Shown here piece after piece: positions 21,949-33,896 of a DNA stretch of 64,000 nt; within the stretch, counting starts at the first letter, position 1, and every line of letters begins with the position of its first letter. A program made the translations under genes and the position numbers. The notes under the pieces are model-generated. The model did not search any database and had not been told where the DNA came from. It saw only the letters and a list, made by a program, of their open reading frames with translations. Origin of the DNA: Chenopodium formosanum (lineage: Eukaryota; Streptophyta; Magnoliopsida; Caryophyllales; Amaranthaceae); assembly GCA_024500155.1 (NCBI GenBank), contig CM044858.1, positions 2,480,001 to 2,544,000 on the forward strand, given 5' to 3'.

Positions 21949-23295
21949 ATGGTGGAAGCAAAGAAATACATCACATCTGATGAACTGAAGAATCACAACA
22001 AAGCAGGAGATCTATGGATTTCAATTCAAGGGAAAGTTTATGATGTTACAAATTGGGCGAAAGATCATCCAGGTGGAGATATACCATTGTTAGCACTTGC
22101 TGGTAATGATGTTACAGATGCATTCATAGCATATCACCCAGGTACTACATGGAATAAACTTGATCAATTTTTTAATGGGTATTATTTGAAGGATTTTGAG
22201 GTTACAGATATGTCAAAGGATTACAGAAAGCTTCATAATGAATTTACTAAAATGGGTTTGTTTGAAAAGAAAGGGCATGCTGTAATCTATATCTTTATTT
22301 CAATTTTTATAATGTTAAGTCTATGTGTTTATGGTGTGATTTGGTCTGATAATGTGCTTGTGCATCTGGGTTGTGGTGCATTGATGGGTATGGCTTGGAT
22401 TCAGAGTGCTTATTTAGGGCATGATTCTGGGCATTATCAGATTATGTCAAGTCCTAAGTATAATAAGGTTGCTCAGATTTTGACTGGGAATTGTTTGACT
22501 GGGATTAGTATGGCTTGGTGGAAATGGACTCATAATGCACACCACATTGCCTGTAATAGTTTAGATCATGACCCAGATCTGCAACACATACCGGTTTTCG
22601 CGGTGTCGACGAAGTTTTTCAATAATATGACCTCTGTTTTCTATGGAAGGAAGATGGATTTTGATCCGGTTGCAAGGTTTCTTGTGAGTTATCAGCATAT
22701 GACATATTATCCTGTGATGGTTGTTGCTAGGATTAATTTGTATGTGCAGACCTTATTGCTGTTGTTTAACCCTAACAGGAAGGTGATCAATAGGGGTTTG
22801 AACATAATGGGGATCATGGTGTTTTGGACTTGGTATCCTCTCCTTGTTTCCTGCTTGCCTAGTTGGGAAGAGAGGTTCATGTTCGTGCTCGCCAGCTTCG
22901 TGATCACTGCTTTTCAGCACATTCAGTTTACTTTGAACCATTTCTCTGCCAATGTGTATGTTGGACAGCCTCATGGGAATGATTGGTTTGAGAAACAGAC
23001 GTTTGGATCGATTGACATTGCTTGCGCGTCTTGGATGGATTGGTTGTTTGGTGGACTACAATTCCAGCTCGAGCACCATTTGTTCCCTCGTTTGCCTCGT
23101 TGCAATCTCAGAAAGGTTGCCCCTGTGGTGAAGGATCTTTGCAAGAAGCACAATTTGCCTTACAGGAGTCTGTCTTTCTGGGAGGCTAATGTTTCGACCC
23201 TTAAGACCCTTAGGGATGCAGCTCTTCAAGCTCGAGATCTTTCCAATCCGATGCCTAAGAACTTGCTCTGGGAAGCTGTCAACACCCATGGTTAA
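21949..23295 (+). CDS. SLD1: Delta-8 sphingolipid long-chain-base desaturase
   Basis: A single-exon 448-residue protein with ATG in the context AACAATGG. An N-terminal cytochrome b5 domain (about residues 8-85) carries HPGGD with heme ligands His40 and His63. The desaturase part has the three histidine boxes HDSGH (158-162), HNAHH (195-199) and QLEHH (373-377), the Gln in the last box being typical of front-end desaturases. Hydrophobic segments lie around residues 112-135, 140-155, 255-275 and 285-325. The enzyme inserts the delta-8 double bond into sphingoid bases at the ER membrane, using electrons from its own cytochrome b5. Length and lack of introns fit plant SLD genes. Close relatives are delta-6 acyl desaturases, but overall sequence and plant context favour SLD. 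Paralogue number is not determined. Confidence 0.93.
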   Translation: MVEAKKYITSDELKNHNKAGDLWISIQGKVYDVTNWAKDHPGGDIPLLALAGNDVTDAFIAYHPGTTWNKLDQFFNGYYLKDFEVTDMSKDYRKLHNEFTKMGLFEKKGHAVIYIFISIFIMLSLCVYGVIWSDNVLVHLGCGALMGMAWIQSAYLGHDSGHYQIMSSPKYNKVAQILTGNCLTGISMAWWKWTHNAHHIACNSLDHDPDLQHIPVFAVSTKFFNNMTSVFYGRKMDFDPVARFLVSYQHMTYYPVMVVARINLYVQTLLLLFNPNRKVINRGLNIMGIMVFWTWYPLLVSCLPSWEERFMFVLASFVITAFQHIQFTLNHFSANVYVGQPHGNDWFEKQTFGSIDIACASWMDWLFGGLQFQLEHHLFPRLPRCNLRKVAPVVKDLCKKHNLPYRSLSFWEANVSTLKTLRDAALQARDLSNPMPKNLLWEAVNTHG

Positions 23296-25699
23296 TTTCA
23301 TCTACCACTTGCTGCTTAAACCTTATGGTTGATGGCTTCATGCCATTTCCAGTCAAGTTTTGTTTTCCTTTTCCTTCAAGGATAATGCGAGGTTTTTGTT
23401 GTCGACATTTCACATGGAGGTTTTGTTCATTTATCTGCTGTTGCAGCAGCACCTATATGATTCACTACTTTTAGGAATCTCATTTCGAATTCATGTATCT
23501 ATTATCTATCCTGCTTTACATGAATCAAGACAGACATTATTATTAGTGACTACTACTTATTATTATAAATCGAAATTTCATCTTGTTCAACTGGTGTTAG
23601 TTTCGTGGTCATGTCTTACAGCTTGGTGGAAGTGGCAGAGTTCATAATTATTTCTTAGTATGTATGATTATGATTATGAGATATTATGGTATTTTTGAAC
23701 AGCAAATACATTAAAGGTGCAGGTAATGTGTATTCAGTGGGAAGCTATATAACTCTTGTTCAGATATCAGTTCTGAGTCTGGTTTACGCTGCGTGTATCC
23801 TAAGCAGATTTTCTTTTGTGAGTTTATATGCTGCATGGTGTTTGTGTAGATTAAAAGTAAGCCAAATGGCATGAAATTGAAATTTGTTAAGAAATAAAGT
23901 AGGGAGGGGGTCATTTTCCGAATAATCAAGAAAATATTGCTACTGTTATAAGTTTGGTTAATGCTGTGAGATTCTATATTTTGAAAAATGACAAAAAAAA
24001 ACCGGGAATTAAAATTTAATATATAAATTAAATAGTTTTTTTTTTTTTTTTTCGAAAAAACAAAGAAAAATCAACAATAGCAAACATGCTTTAGTTGTTC
24101 AAACAAAATCAACTTGTCAATTGTGGTTTGATATTCTTCTATGAAGTGGTGAATAGGGCTTTTGGCTTATACAATTAGAGCCACAAAAAAAGATGTATTA
24201 GCAAATTGACAGCAAATTCCAAGTGTTTACATCAAGAACTAGTCCATTATAAATTTATAGCACTATGCTACTCCGTATGATGATAAATTGATAAGTATGG
24301 AATATGGACCCACCTTTGAAACGGTATTCATTCTGCATTAGACTATCACTTGTATGGGAAAAATATCTTAAACAAATTTATTGCTAGCTTAAGTGCTAAG
24401 CTTTTATACCCACCTGTCACGGATGGTCTGCTACTTCTGTGAACTTGGATTAGATTTTGGTACTTGAAATTTTGGTTTTTGTTGCTAATCAAGATCTTGA
24501 AGATTTCAAGATGCTATGCTTAATTATTGATGCGAATAGTGCTTTCACTCTTTCAGTGAGATAAATTACTCCGTATTACAATTACTCAAGTACATGATTA
24601 TAACGCCATTGACGGCTACCATCTTTTATACACTTGGTGTACCTACCTCTAACGGCTTTATGTACACTTAACCATCAATAAGAACCAACACTAAATAAAA
24701 AATAACATTCAAATGATATAAAACAAGGCAACTAGAAAAATTATCAATAATGTTAGAAAATAAGAAAACCATTTATTGGTTAAAAAAGCATTCAAAAGAG
24801 GAGAAACCATTACAATTCGGCCTTCAAATTAATGGTAGTTATAAAAAACCAGAATTAAAGGACAATTGATTATGATATTCATGAATGCACAAAGCTACAA
24901 ACTAAAGTCATGCAAGGCCAAAAAAAGTGAAGAAATTGGGATTCAATTATATGTTAACTTAATCAAGATATTTTGTACTCCATTAAAGTCATGCAATACT
25001 TTTCAAACTTTACATGATCACATGGAATTAGACGCGTAGAACTTTCGTTGCCTAAACCATAAGATCTTTTAGACTAGTCATACTTAAGTTGAGGACGATG
25101 GAGGACGATCAAATGAAGATAAAAAAAGATTTTGGTCATACTCCGTTGGGATGAAATATGCATGAATGTTATAGTATATGGGGTAGGACTAAGCTGGTCT
25201 CACCGAATCGCATGGTTACGAGATCTCGAGCTCTTGGACAATTTCGAAACTTACTTCACTTTCTCAAATAGAGTGTATTTAAGGCTTTAAAGTTATGTGG
25301 AAAACAAACTGATCAAGGAATATGTTAAATCTATGATTTACACAAAAATAGTGACAAGCACTTAAAAAAAATTGACGTTAACATAATTTGTTTCATGAAA
25401 TACATTGATGAAGAAATTACATTGGATAATTATACGTCAAACTAAAACTCCTAGAAATTACTATTGAAAGAGTCTTTTATTTCCATATGATATCAATTTT
25501 ATCAATTTTTTTTTTTAAAAAAAAATTTATAGTTTATTTGGGGCTTTATAATATCATTAGTATTGTATAGTTTAATTTTTATTACAAGAATTACACAGTA
25601 TTATTTTTATCTACGTATAATTTATAAAATGCACTCGTATATAACAACATACTATAACATCAACTATTGCGTATATTTGTTATGTCATAGAAAAGAGCT
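23296..25699. other. SLD 3' UTR and intergenic DNA
   Basis: The first few hundred bases are 3' UTR. The rest is AT-rich with two TACTCCGTA motifs (about 24269 and 24569). No gene is supported; the small ORFs here are chance frames. Confidence 0.45.
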
Positions 25700-25708
25700 T
25701 AAAAATTA

Positions 25709-26375
25709 GGAAATTTTGTTTTTTACCACCTCGCAAAAACACAAAAATCTCTTTTACCACCTCCCAAAAAAAAAGTATTACTTTACCACCTCATAAAAAA
25801 CACGAACATAGGTTTTACCACCACTTAACTGATTCCGTTTAAGAATCCGTTAAGTGGGCCCATAAAGCCACGTGTCGTGTTATTATTGGCCAAAAAAAGA
25901 AAAAAAAGAAAAAAAAAAGAAAAAAAATTAAAAAAACCTAAATCTACCCAGCCACCACCATAGCGCCACCACAGCGCCACCACCCAACCCACGACTGCCC
26001 CCCCAAACCTACCACCGGTGGCGCGGCTCCACCCCCTCCCTCTCCCAACCCACCTGAACGCCCCCTTCCCTCTCCCACAACCGCAATCGACCCAAAAACT
26101 TCCAACCCACAACCCTCAATGACCACGAATCCCCCAAAACAGCCACGATTCCGGCCACAAATGGCCGAAATCGTGACCGTATTAAGGAAGGAGGGTTTTG
26201 GGTTTGGTGGTTTTAGGGGGTGTTACGGTTGCGGGAAAGGGAGGGGGAGGGTTCAGGTGGGTTGGGGCTGGTGGTGCGACGCGGGTGGTGGTTTCGGGGA
26301 GTGCTGTGGTGAGTTGGGGGGAAGGCGGCGGTGGTGCGGGGGTGGCGCTGTGGTGGTGGCCGGAGTAGTTTTAGG

Positions 26376-26406
<31 letters not shown>

Positions 26407-26991
26407 CTCTTTTTTAAACAAATAAAATGCTGACACGTGTCACCGTGGGCCACACTTAACGGAATTTTTGGATGGAAACCGTTAAGTGGTGGTAAAACCT
26501 ATATTTGTGTTTTTTATGAGGTGGTAAAGTAATACTCCCTCCGTCCCTAAATTACATTCCTCTTTTCTATTTTTGGTATTCCAAAATTACATTCCTCCTT
26601 TCTATCTTTGGTAAGTTTTTTTTAGTAAATCAACTCTCTTTTTTTGTTTTATATTTAATACTTTCTCACTCATCATTACCTAATCTTACTCATAATTCTT
26701 GTGCCAAATTACAATGAATTTGATTGGTTAAAAAATTTCAATTAGGAGCATGTGATTGGTCCTTTTCTTTTTGCAAAGGATTGATGACATGTCATGAGTA
26801 ATAACTATTCTATCTTTGTACTTCCCATTGCATTATCTAATTATTGTTATTTGTCTTATTCTTCTCTTCTTAATTCCCGTGTAAATTTTCAAAGAGGAAT
26901 GTAATTTAGGGACGGAGGGAGTACTTTTTTTTTTGGGAGGTGGTAAAACAGATTTTCGTGTTTTTGTGAGGTGGTAAAAAACAAAATTGCG
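25709..26991. mobile_element. Foldback MULE-type element 1 (1283 bp)
   Basis: The left end GGAAATTTTGTTTTTTACC and the inverse of the right end CGCAATTTTGTTTTTTACC open terminal inverted repeats of about 170 bp, containing several TTTTACCACCTC sub-repeats about 40 bp apart. A perfect 9-bp target duplication TAAAAATTA flanks the element (25700-25708, 26992-27000), as expected for Mutator-like elements. The interior is C-rich in its left half and G-rich in its right half and folds back on itself around 26155-26180. The right inverted repeat is split by a 387-bp Stowaway. No transposase is encoded, so it is non-autonomous. ORFs at 25825-26453 are products of the C/G-rich skew. Confidence 0.88.
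26535..26921. mobile_element. Stowaway MITE nested in MULE 1 (387 bp)
   Basis: CTCCCTCCGTCCCTAAATTA at the left is matched by its inverse TAATTTAGGGACGGAGGGAG at the right, with TA duplications (26533-26534, 26922-26923). Removing it restores the continuity of the host TIR (AAAAAAAGTA joined to the TTACTTTACC side). This shows it inserted after the MULE. Confidence 0.92.
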
Positions 26992-27000
26992 TAAAAATTA

Positions 27001-27557
27001 TTAATAATAAGACTTCAATATAAAATATTATACGTATCTCATAAAATTGTTATTGTTAAAATTGTTGTTTGATTATTTTAACATTTGCATCAAAATTTTC
27101 AAATAATTGTTTTTATAGCATACTTTGACAAGTGAGAAAAACCAATAATGCATGAGATTTGCCAAGTGAGAATAACATATCATATACAAGCTCAGCAAAA
27201 ACAAACCAGTAATTGTGCTGGGTCAAGGATTGTCAATCATAATTCAATGATTCACTAATTGGGTTGGCCCAAAAATTAAACAAAGCACATTGGGCCATTT
27301 ACTGACTTAAATTTACAATGGCTAATTCAATTTCATATTTATATTATTGCACAATCACATTTTTAGCCTTTCCTGGTGGGCCACATTAAACACATGATTA
27401 GTCCATCAATAGTTCATATACTTTGTATTAAATACCCAAGTAGTCATGTTTAAAACAACACCAATTAACAATTACTCCCAATTATCAAAGTATAATTTAA
27501 CCACCAAAGTGAGCTTGCTTGTAATTGTAAATAAGTTGATGAGTGTTATGTGACTTA
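27001..27557. other. Intergenic, no gene seen
   Basis: AT-rich sequence between the MULE and the next MITE. Nothing supported. Confidence 0.5.
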
Positions 27558-27764
27558 GGGCCTGTTCTCTTACGTTGAAATTCAGTTCAGTTCAGTTCAG
27601 TTTAGTTCAGTTCAGTTCAGTTCAGCTCCTAATTTCCTTCTCTTATAAAATATTCATTTCAGTTCAGTTCAGTTCAGTTCAGCTGAGTTCAGTTCAGTTC
27701 AGTTCAGTTCACCTGAGTTCAGTTCAGTTCAGTTCAACTGAGTTCAGTCAATGAGAACAGGCCC
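27558..27764 (-). mobile_element. CTGAA-rich Tourist/Harbinger-like MITE, copy 2
   Basis: GGGCCTGTTCTCTTACGTTG at the left and TCAATGAGAACAGGCCC at the right. The interior is almost entirely TTCAG/TTCAGTTCAG units around TTCTCTTATAAAATATTCA. It is the reverse-oriented relative of the copy at 1101-1304. The left flank is TTA; the right flank reads TAC, so the target duplication has decayed. Confidence 0.78.
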
Positions 27765-28120
27765 TACCAATCAGTTGCATTCACATGAAAACAAAGCTTA
27801 TGCAACATCAAATTATAAATGTGACCTCAAATTTAATCTTAATACCTAAGATTTATAATATTACAGAACCTCGAAAGTAGTCAATTTTATTACTAAATCA
27901 CAATATTATGGTGCACTCCGACAGTTTTTTATATACTCCGTAACATCATTGATTCCTTGTTAAAGATGTCAATTGTCAGTTAGTTTAAGTTCATTTCTTA
28001 CCATCTATAAATATCCATATAAAATATCACAGGATATTGTTATACAAAGCGAGAGAGAAAAACTTTTGTAAAGAGCATTGAGTGTAGAAAATTCAAAAAG
28101 AAAGAAGGAAACTTAGAGAG
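27765..28120 (+). promoter_or_regulatory. NF-YB promoter and 5' UTR
   Basis: TATAAATA at 28006-28013 lies about 110 bp before the start codon of the NF-YB gene, a normal plant distance. A purine-rich leader (GCGAGAGAGAAAAAC) follows. A MITE ends about 240 bp upstream of the TATA box. Confidence 0.5.
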
Positions 28121-28558
28121 ATGCAAGAGGATAAATCCAATAATCAACAAATGCCATCAAATGCTAAACCTTTATTATTTTCATCATTTCTTGAAAATCT
28201 AAATTCTCAACAAATTGTTGAAGAGAATTGGAGTCAAGACCAACACATGGACCCGACAAATGCTCCTCATTTTGTAGCACCACTGGGTAAATAACTTGAA
28301 TTAAATTTCTTTTTCCTGCTATGAGAGGACACATTTTTGTTTTTCTTACATCTCTTGCATTTATCTCCATAAAATTTAATTATTTTTTTTCAGCCTTTTA
28401 TCTCTAATTGTTTTTTTTTTTTTTTTTTGACATTTATTAAGGATACACATCCTTACTATTGTGATTGTTACCACTTACCACTACAGAATACTTAGTAAAA
28501 TCCGGTAATATATGCGTTTCAATTACATTCACTCATACATAAACTCACACAATAGTAT

Positions 28559-28595
<37 letters not shown>

Positions 28596-30564
28596 TCACT
28601 TTAGTATCTTAATTAAGTCAATCTCTTTTAGCAATTTGAATATCGTTACATTTAAAAAAAAAAAAAAACCACGTTTTGTATCACATACACTTGACTTTTT
28701 CAACTTTTTGTTAGTGGGGGTTACATTCAAAAGTTAAGCTATCATGCTTTTTATCATTCTCATTTTTTATTGATCTTCTATTTTCACTTATAACTTTATA
28801 AGGATGTTACATTGTTATTTTTAAAAAAATACTATTATTTAATTTGTATCAACTTCTTCAAGTAATATTAATTGGTTACAAAAACTTTTTAGATAGAGAA
28901 AACATGTGTGTCAAAAAAAAAAATAATAATAATAAACGTATCCTGTTTTAAACTTGATTTCAGACTAATAAACATGTACTCGTATTTGGAATTTTTGAAT
29001 GCCCTTGTTTTTATGCCCTTAAAGCTAAGTTTGGTCACTAGCTTTCTTTTTCCTGACAAACACATACTCGTAACATACTTTTTAGCTATACTTTAATGTA
29101 ATTTAATGTGTTTACATTTAAAAATATATCCAAACGTATGTTTGATACAAAGTATAAGATTCTTCAATTTAAAAGTTGAGATTTGTTTTCAAGTATATAT
29201 TATTATAATATTTTGATTTTTCATCCTATTTACTCATATTTGTTACTCGGTTTATACCTAAGTCTGTTTCCTCATCTCAACAGTCAACCAAACACTTCAA
29301 TTCACTTCATTCTACAAGTACGAGTAACTGATTTTTGCAAGGGTGGTAATTTAAAATGATGATAGGTACATATTAACATGTTATAACATTAATACACTAT
29401 TGTTTGTCTATGTAAAATATTGATACATTTTTTATTATTTTTTTTTGGGGATACTAGCATTCTATTAATGGTATATTTGTTGTCGATATCTAACAACACA
29501 ATACCAAGTTTATCTTTTTATAACCTTAAATTGCTACTCCGTATTTATTTTTATTTTTTTTGGAGAGGCTAGTATATTATTATGAGTAAGAGCTTAATTA
29601 ACAATGTTACTGTCCCATTTCTTATTAATTCCTTGCGTTAAACAACATACCATTCAACTCCTACCAAAAAGAGACATATGTTTTTTGTGAGCAACTGCAT
29701 CACAAAAAAGAATTAGAGCCTCACTGCTTCATTAAGGACTTGATATATGAATCTATGATGCTTGTTCGTTTACTTCGATTTAACTTATCATAATTTTTAG
29801 GTACAATGCCATTCATAGGTGATATTGGTGGACACAATATCAGGATGACCAATAGCATCCAAAGCTCAATGCTAAACCACACTGAACACAATCATCAAAC
29901 CCAGGGTAACATTTGCAACAACATGAATCCTGACCTACACAGTAATCATGCGACCCAAATCCCCACGTTTAAGGCCCCAGTACCTCCATTTCATGAACAA
30001 GATCATTACATGCCAATTGCAAATTTGGTCCGAATCATAAGGCGTGTCCTTCCCAGCAATGCAAAGGTGGCTGACGGGGCCAAAGAGATGCTGCAGGAAA
30101 GTGTTTCAGAGTTCATCAGCTTCATCACCAGTGAGGCAAATGAGAGATGTCAACAGGAACACCGCAAGACTATAACAGCTGAAGATGTTATTGTGGCAAT
30201 GTCTAGGCTAGGGCTTGATCACTATGTTGAGCTGCTATCTATATACCTACAAAAGTACCGAGAGAACGAGCTGTATCCACCAGTCCCTAGGCGCGGTTTT
30301 GAGAACACTGCTTTAGCCACAAATGTCTTGCCCTCTTTTGTTGGGGTTCATCCTCAATCTGCTATGTTTAGTACTTCATCTGTCACAGACTGTGGACCAA
30401 TAAGTACAAGTCAAGACTTGTACACACATCCTGTTGGTGATAGTATTGGCTCAAGTTTGGCTCTTGGAATTGGTGGACCAAGTGAAAGTGAAGGAGTCGG
30501 TCCATCTGAACCACCTCACACCGATCAATATTTCTGTAGCCCATATGGTCATAAAGGTAACTAG
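28121..30564 (+). CDS. NF-YB transcription factor subunit, LEC1-type, divergent
   Basis: Two exons, 28121-28286 and 29801-30564, join in frame across a 1514-nt GT-AG intron (codon GGT split 1+2) to give 309 residues. The histone-fold B domain (about residues 120-210) contains YMPIANLVRIIRRVLP, SEFISFITSEANERC and KTITAEDVIVAMSRLG, characteristic of NF-YB, which pairs with NF-YC and NF-YA at CCAAT boxes in the nucleus. The Asp in VADGAKE aligns with the Asp that distinguishes LEC1-type NF-YBs (SDDAKE) from others (SKDAKE). Several usually invariant positions differ: DAKE is GAKE, QECVSEF is QESVSEF, and LWAMSKLG is IVAMSRLG. The long Asn/His-rich N-terminus and Gly/Ser-rich tail are unlike canonical LEC1. 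An embryo or seed role is suggested by the clade only. Confidence 0.85.
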
Positions 30565-31032
30565 GAGAGGATGGATATCTTACTATTTCTATGGGAGACA
30601 AATCTCAAATGCTTGGTTAAAATGTTGTAGTTTGTTTATGTACAATGCCATAATTTTCTAAGGTGCTCTCACATGTTTTTTTCCTTTACTGCATCACAGA
30701 TAATGCAAGACTTTTGTTTAATGCTAGCATGAGAAAATAAACAGCCTTGTTAGGCCAGAGAGAAAATTCTATATTTAACTTGGTAGTAACAGAAAACCAT
30801 CGATTCATGTTATAGAATGTGACCTAAAATTAAGAAGGTAGAATAATATATTGCTTTGTGGTTTATAAATGAAGTCTGGCTACATGTAGAACAAGTTCGC
30901 AACCATGAGAGGAAGGAAAAGTTGGTAGTTCCATTAGTCTGTCTATGCCCCCTACATTTCCTCCTTTCTGGTTCTTTGAAGAACCAGTTCTCCATATAGC
31001 TGTTTTCAATTGCAGACCTGTAGTAGATCTGA
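30565..31032. other. Convergent 3' flanks of NF-YB and NMNAT
   Basis: This 470 bp gap holds the 3' UTRs of the plus-strand NF-YB gene and the minus-strand NMNAT gene. No further gene is seen. Confidence 0.5.
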
Positions 31033-33896
31033 TTAGTGCAAATAAAGGTTATGTTTTCGTATATAATCTATCACTTCATCAGCTGTTAGGTACTTCACGG
31101 ACAACCCTCTTGTGATGCAGTCCCTAAAAACATGACAAACATAAAATATTGAATCCTTAGTTTTTGCTCTAATGAATGGCTACCATGAGTCAGTGACGAT
31201 GAATCAGAGAGACAGTGACTATCTCACCTTATCCGAGTTGAGCTAATTTGGTTTGAGATGAGTTCATCCACAATCTTAATATTATTCTGCAGAAAAAAAT
31301 ATTTACAAAAGGAATAAAAAAATCAAGCTCATGAATACAAAAAACTTATCTAACAAGACAATTAGATGATAGAAATAGGGAGCTGTGATTCCTATCTAGG
31401 GCTTTTGCAAAATCTGATCGTTCAACCTACATGACCAAAGTGCTACATACCTTTTTTTTTTTTTTTGAAAACACCAAAGTGCTACATACCTTGTTCTCAT
31501 TCAGTATGTCATTGCTTAGAATAATTTTTTCAACATCTTTCCCTTCTCTGCGAATACAAGCCACGCCAAAGTCTCTACATAGGGCTTGGACCTGGAAATC
31601 AAGAATCATGTCAGCATAGCCAAATCATTTATACACTGCATTAGCTCTTGTCACAAATTCACAATGGCTGAAGCCTAAAAGGTTACATACAAAAGGTGCT
31701 TGTCTGAAACACACTGATCCTAATACATCAAATTCAAGAATGTAGCCTTGAACTCTATTTCAGTTAACTGTAATTTGCAGAAGATACCTGCTCTGGTATC
31801 CAAACACCAGGAGTGGCAAATGACTCCAATAAATCAGAACCGCAGACAAGCATTACCCGAAGGGAACCTGAGTAGAAAAGGCTAAGATGTTAATTTGCCT
31901 TTCATTCAACGCATAGACAAAAAAAAGTCATCCATATCAAAGGATGTGCCAATTGCTTAATGCAGAATGCATGAATGCAAAAGAATTGAAATTATACCTG
32001 GTGAAACAAGACCATTCTCGCATAAAAAACTCTTCACTCTAGTTAAAACAGTCAGTGTTCGTTGATAGGAAGATTGTTTTGCCTGTAGCAGGGTTTATAT
32101 CATCAGAAACAATTAATTTCCCGTGGCAGTTGAGACTTGAGAGGTCATCCTTCTCCCTCACATCCCCCATAGTAACATCTACAGCCACAGGAAAATTATT
32201 GGGGTCTTAGGCAATGACACTTACAAGCTACTACCAGTCAACAAAGTAAATATAAAACCTCAAAATCATTTGCCTAAGTTAGTTCAGAGGCATAGAGAAG
32301 TCCCATGGGGTTCCTAGTGCTGAATAACCACAACTTATTACTTTTCTTTGTCTGGCCGGGAAGGGGGTCATAGGGGAGCCACAATGGATGATGTAAACAG
32401 AACTCGATCTCAAGAAAAAAGCAAACGATTCCCTATTATTGCAATGATGGGGATCATAGGGAGCCACAACGGAAATAATGCAAGCACAACTTGGTTAACA
32501 AAAGCAAAAAATTCCCCATTTCTTTTTAACTTGTTGAACATTCAGCACAAAATAAGGGAAAACAGGGTGGGGTAATATTGCTAAGAGAAAGAATCAGAAG
32601 AAGCATAAGGGAGAGGATTATGATTAAATTTAGCAATATTCATGGTAGACGAGTAATTTACAAGGAAAATAATGTGGTTTGGGAGAATTATAATCACAGG
32701 AGTTGATTTGACCAACTTAACCTTCTAGTAAGTAACTTTGCATATGGACTTTGTCATTGTAAGTTAATTACAAATGGACACTGAAGTTTATCGAACTACC
32801 ATCAACAAAGGTAGGTGTTCCATGGGTTTTAACCGCCTCAAACAAGTAACTAATTGCAATGTTACAGAGAAGGCAATTATTATCATTAGCTCATATTTGT
32901 TCTATCTCTGCTGACTTATCGGATTTATTGTACTTTTAAGATCTAACTATTATCTCAACATCTCACACCTCCATCAAAGGATGCATGAAAAGAAAATGCT
33001 CAGAGGTCGGATATTTAATCATTACAAAAATAACTAGCAGCATATTACCTCCCACGCATCTACCATTATAAAGTCCGAACTTTTGCAGGCTAGTTGACAC
33101 ATTTGTATACGATGTTCAGCAGATAAAAGGCCCTACAGAAAAACAAGCAGTTTCTCACTTCATTTTGCACATATAAATAAAATAACTACAATTTCTTTAA
33201 CAATCAATGAATCAATTCCCACAAAAACTTGCTTGCAATTTTGGATCCCTAGTCTTTATGTTGTTGAATACTAATTCAATTAAAACTAATCTTAATGTCA
33301 ATTTGATTTTTTCTGTTGCAATATCACTACACCTTGAATAAATCTCAAGAAAATTAATTATAGATGCTCACCAACTAATCAAAATCCTAATTTGACAAAC
33401 ATTTTCGAATTCCTATATCTCTACCACAATTGGATACATAGTCGCCCAAAAGAGAGAAAATGAAGCATACCCTCTTGTTATACGCATCGTTGACGGGTGA
33501 TAAATAGCCTCCAATAACATGATAACCTTCAGAATTCAAAGCATCTCTTGCCAATTCTAAAGAAATACATGACAACAATACATATTATTTGACATAATTA
33601 GAACAAAATAGTGATATTTTAAGAAAAAAAAGATGATAAGTGAGATTACCGAGCATTCGCAAGTGCATATAAGTGGGAGGATTATAACTTCCAGTTGCAA
33701 CTAAAACCACAGACGTCTTCTCTCTGGTGAAAGGATTACAATTGCAAAAAGTGTTGATTAATATCAATTATCAAACCTAAACCCAAACAATTTAACAAAC
33801 ACTATTATATGAAACAATTACAGATAATTGAAAATTAGTATATGCTTACTTGTTTGAGGGAATACTCAATTTATCTAATGGTAAGGGAATATCCAT
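31033..33896 (-). CDS. NMNAT: Nicotinamide/nicotinate mononucleotide adenylyltransferase
   Basis: Nine coding exons join in frame on the minus strand: 33896-33850, 33723-33650, 33556-33471, 33132-33049, 32082-31998, 31867-31788, 31591-31490, 31286-31228 and 31123-31033, giving 235 residues starting MDIPLPLDKLS. The protein transfers AMP from ATP to NMN or NaMN, the common step of NAD biosynthesis. The nucleotide-binding motif reads GSYNPPTYMHLRM (family form GxFxPxHxxHL). Other family segments are YLSPVNDAY, the CGSDLL core, WIPEQ, CIRREG and the C-terminal ISSTRIR (SxTxxR motif). Length matches plant NMNAT. Intron 7 carries a tail-only retroposon that duplicates the exon 7 splice donor. Intron 4 and exons 5-7 have a broken copy at 51.4-52.0 kb. 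Confidence 0.95.
31434..31492. mobile_element. Tail-only retroposon insertion B, over an NMNAT splice donor
   Basis: T-run plus GAAAAC (about 31454-31472) is flanked by 20-bp copies of ACCAAAGTGCTACATACCTT (31434-31453, 31473-31492). The right-hand copy contains the donor of NMNAT exon 7 (on the minus strand AAG then GTATGT). The left-hand copy therefore carries a second GTATGT preceded by AAG, 39 nt downstream in the transcript. Confidence 0.8.

Noticed and set aside
25825..26453. Gly/Pro-rich ORFs on both strands
   Set aside because: They arise from the C/G-rich foldback core of MULE 1. Overlapping frames are open on both strands because of base composition.
28414..28593. Poly(T) at 28414 and poly(A) at 28561 as ends of a retroposon
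   Set aside because: I found no matching target duplication and no Pol III boxes between them.
31780..31792. NMNAT intron 6 donor GTATCTTC as a U12-type intron
   Set aside because: It differs from the (A/G)TATCCTT consensus, and I see no TTCCTTAAC-like branch site near the acceptor. Treated as an ordinary GT-AG intron despite the tempting link to the U11/U12-59K gene.
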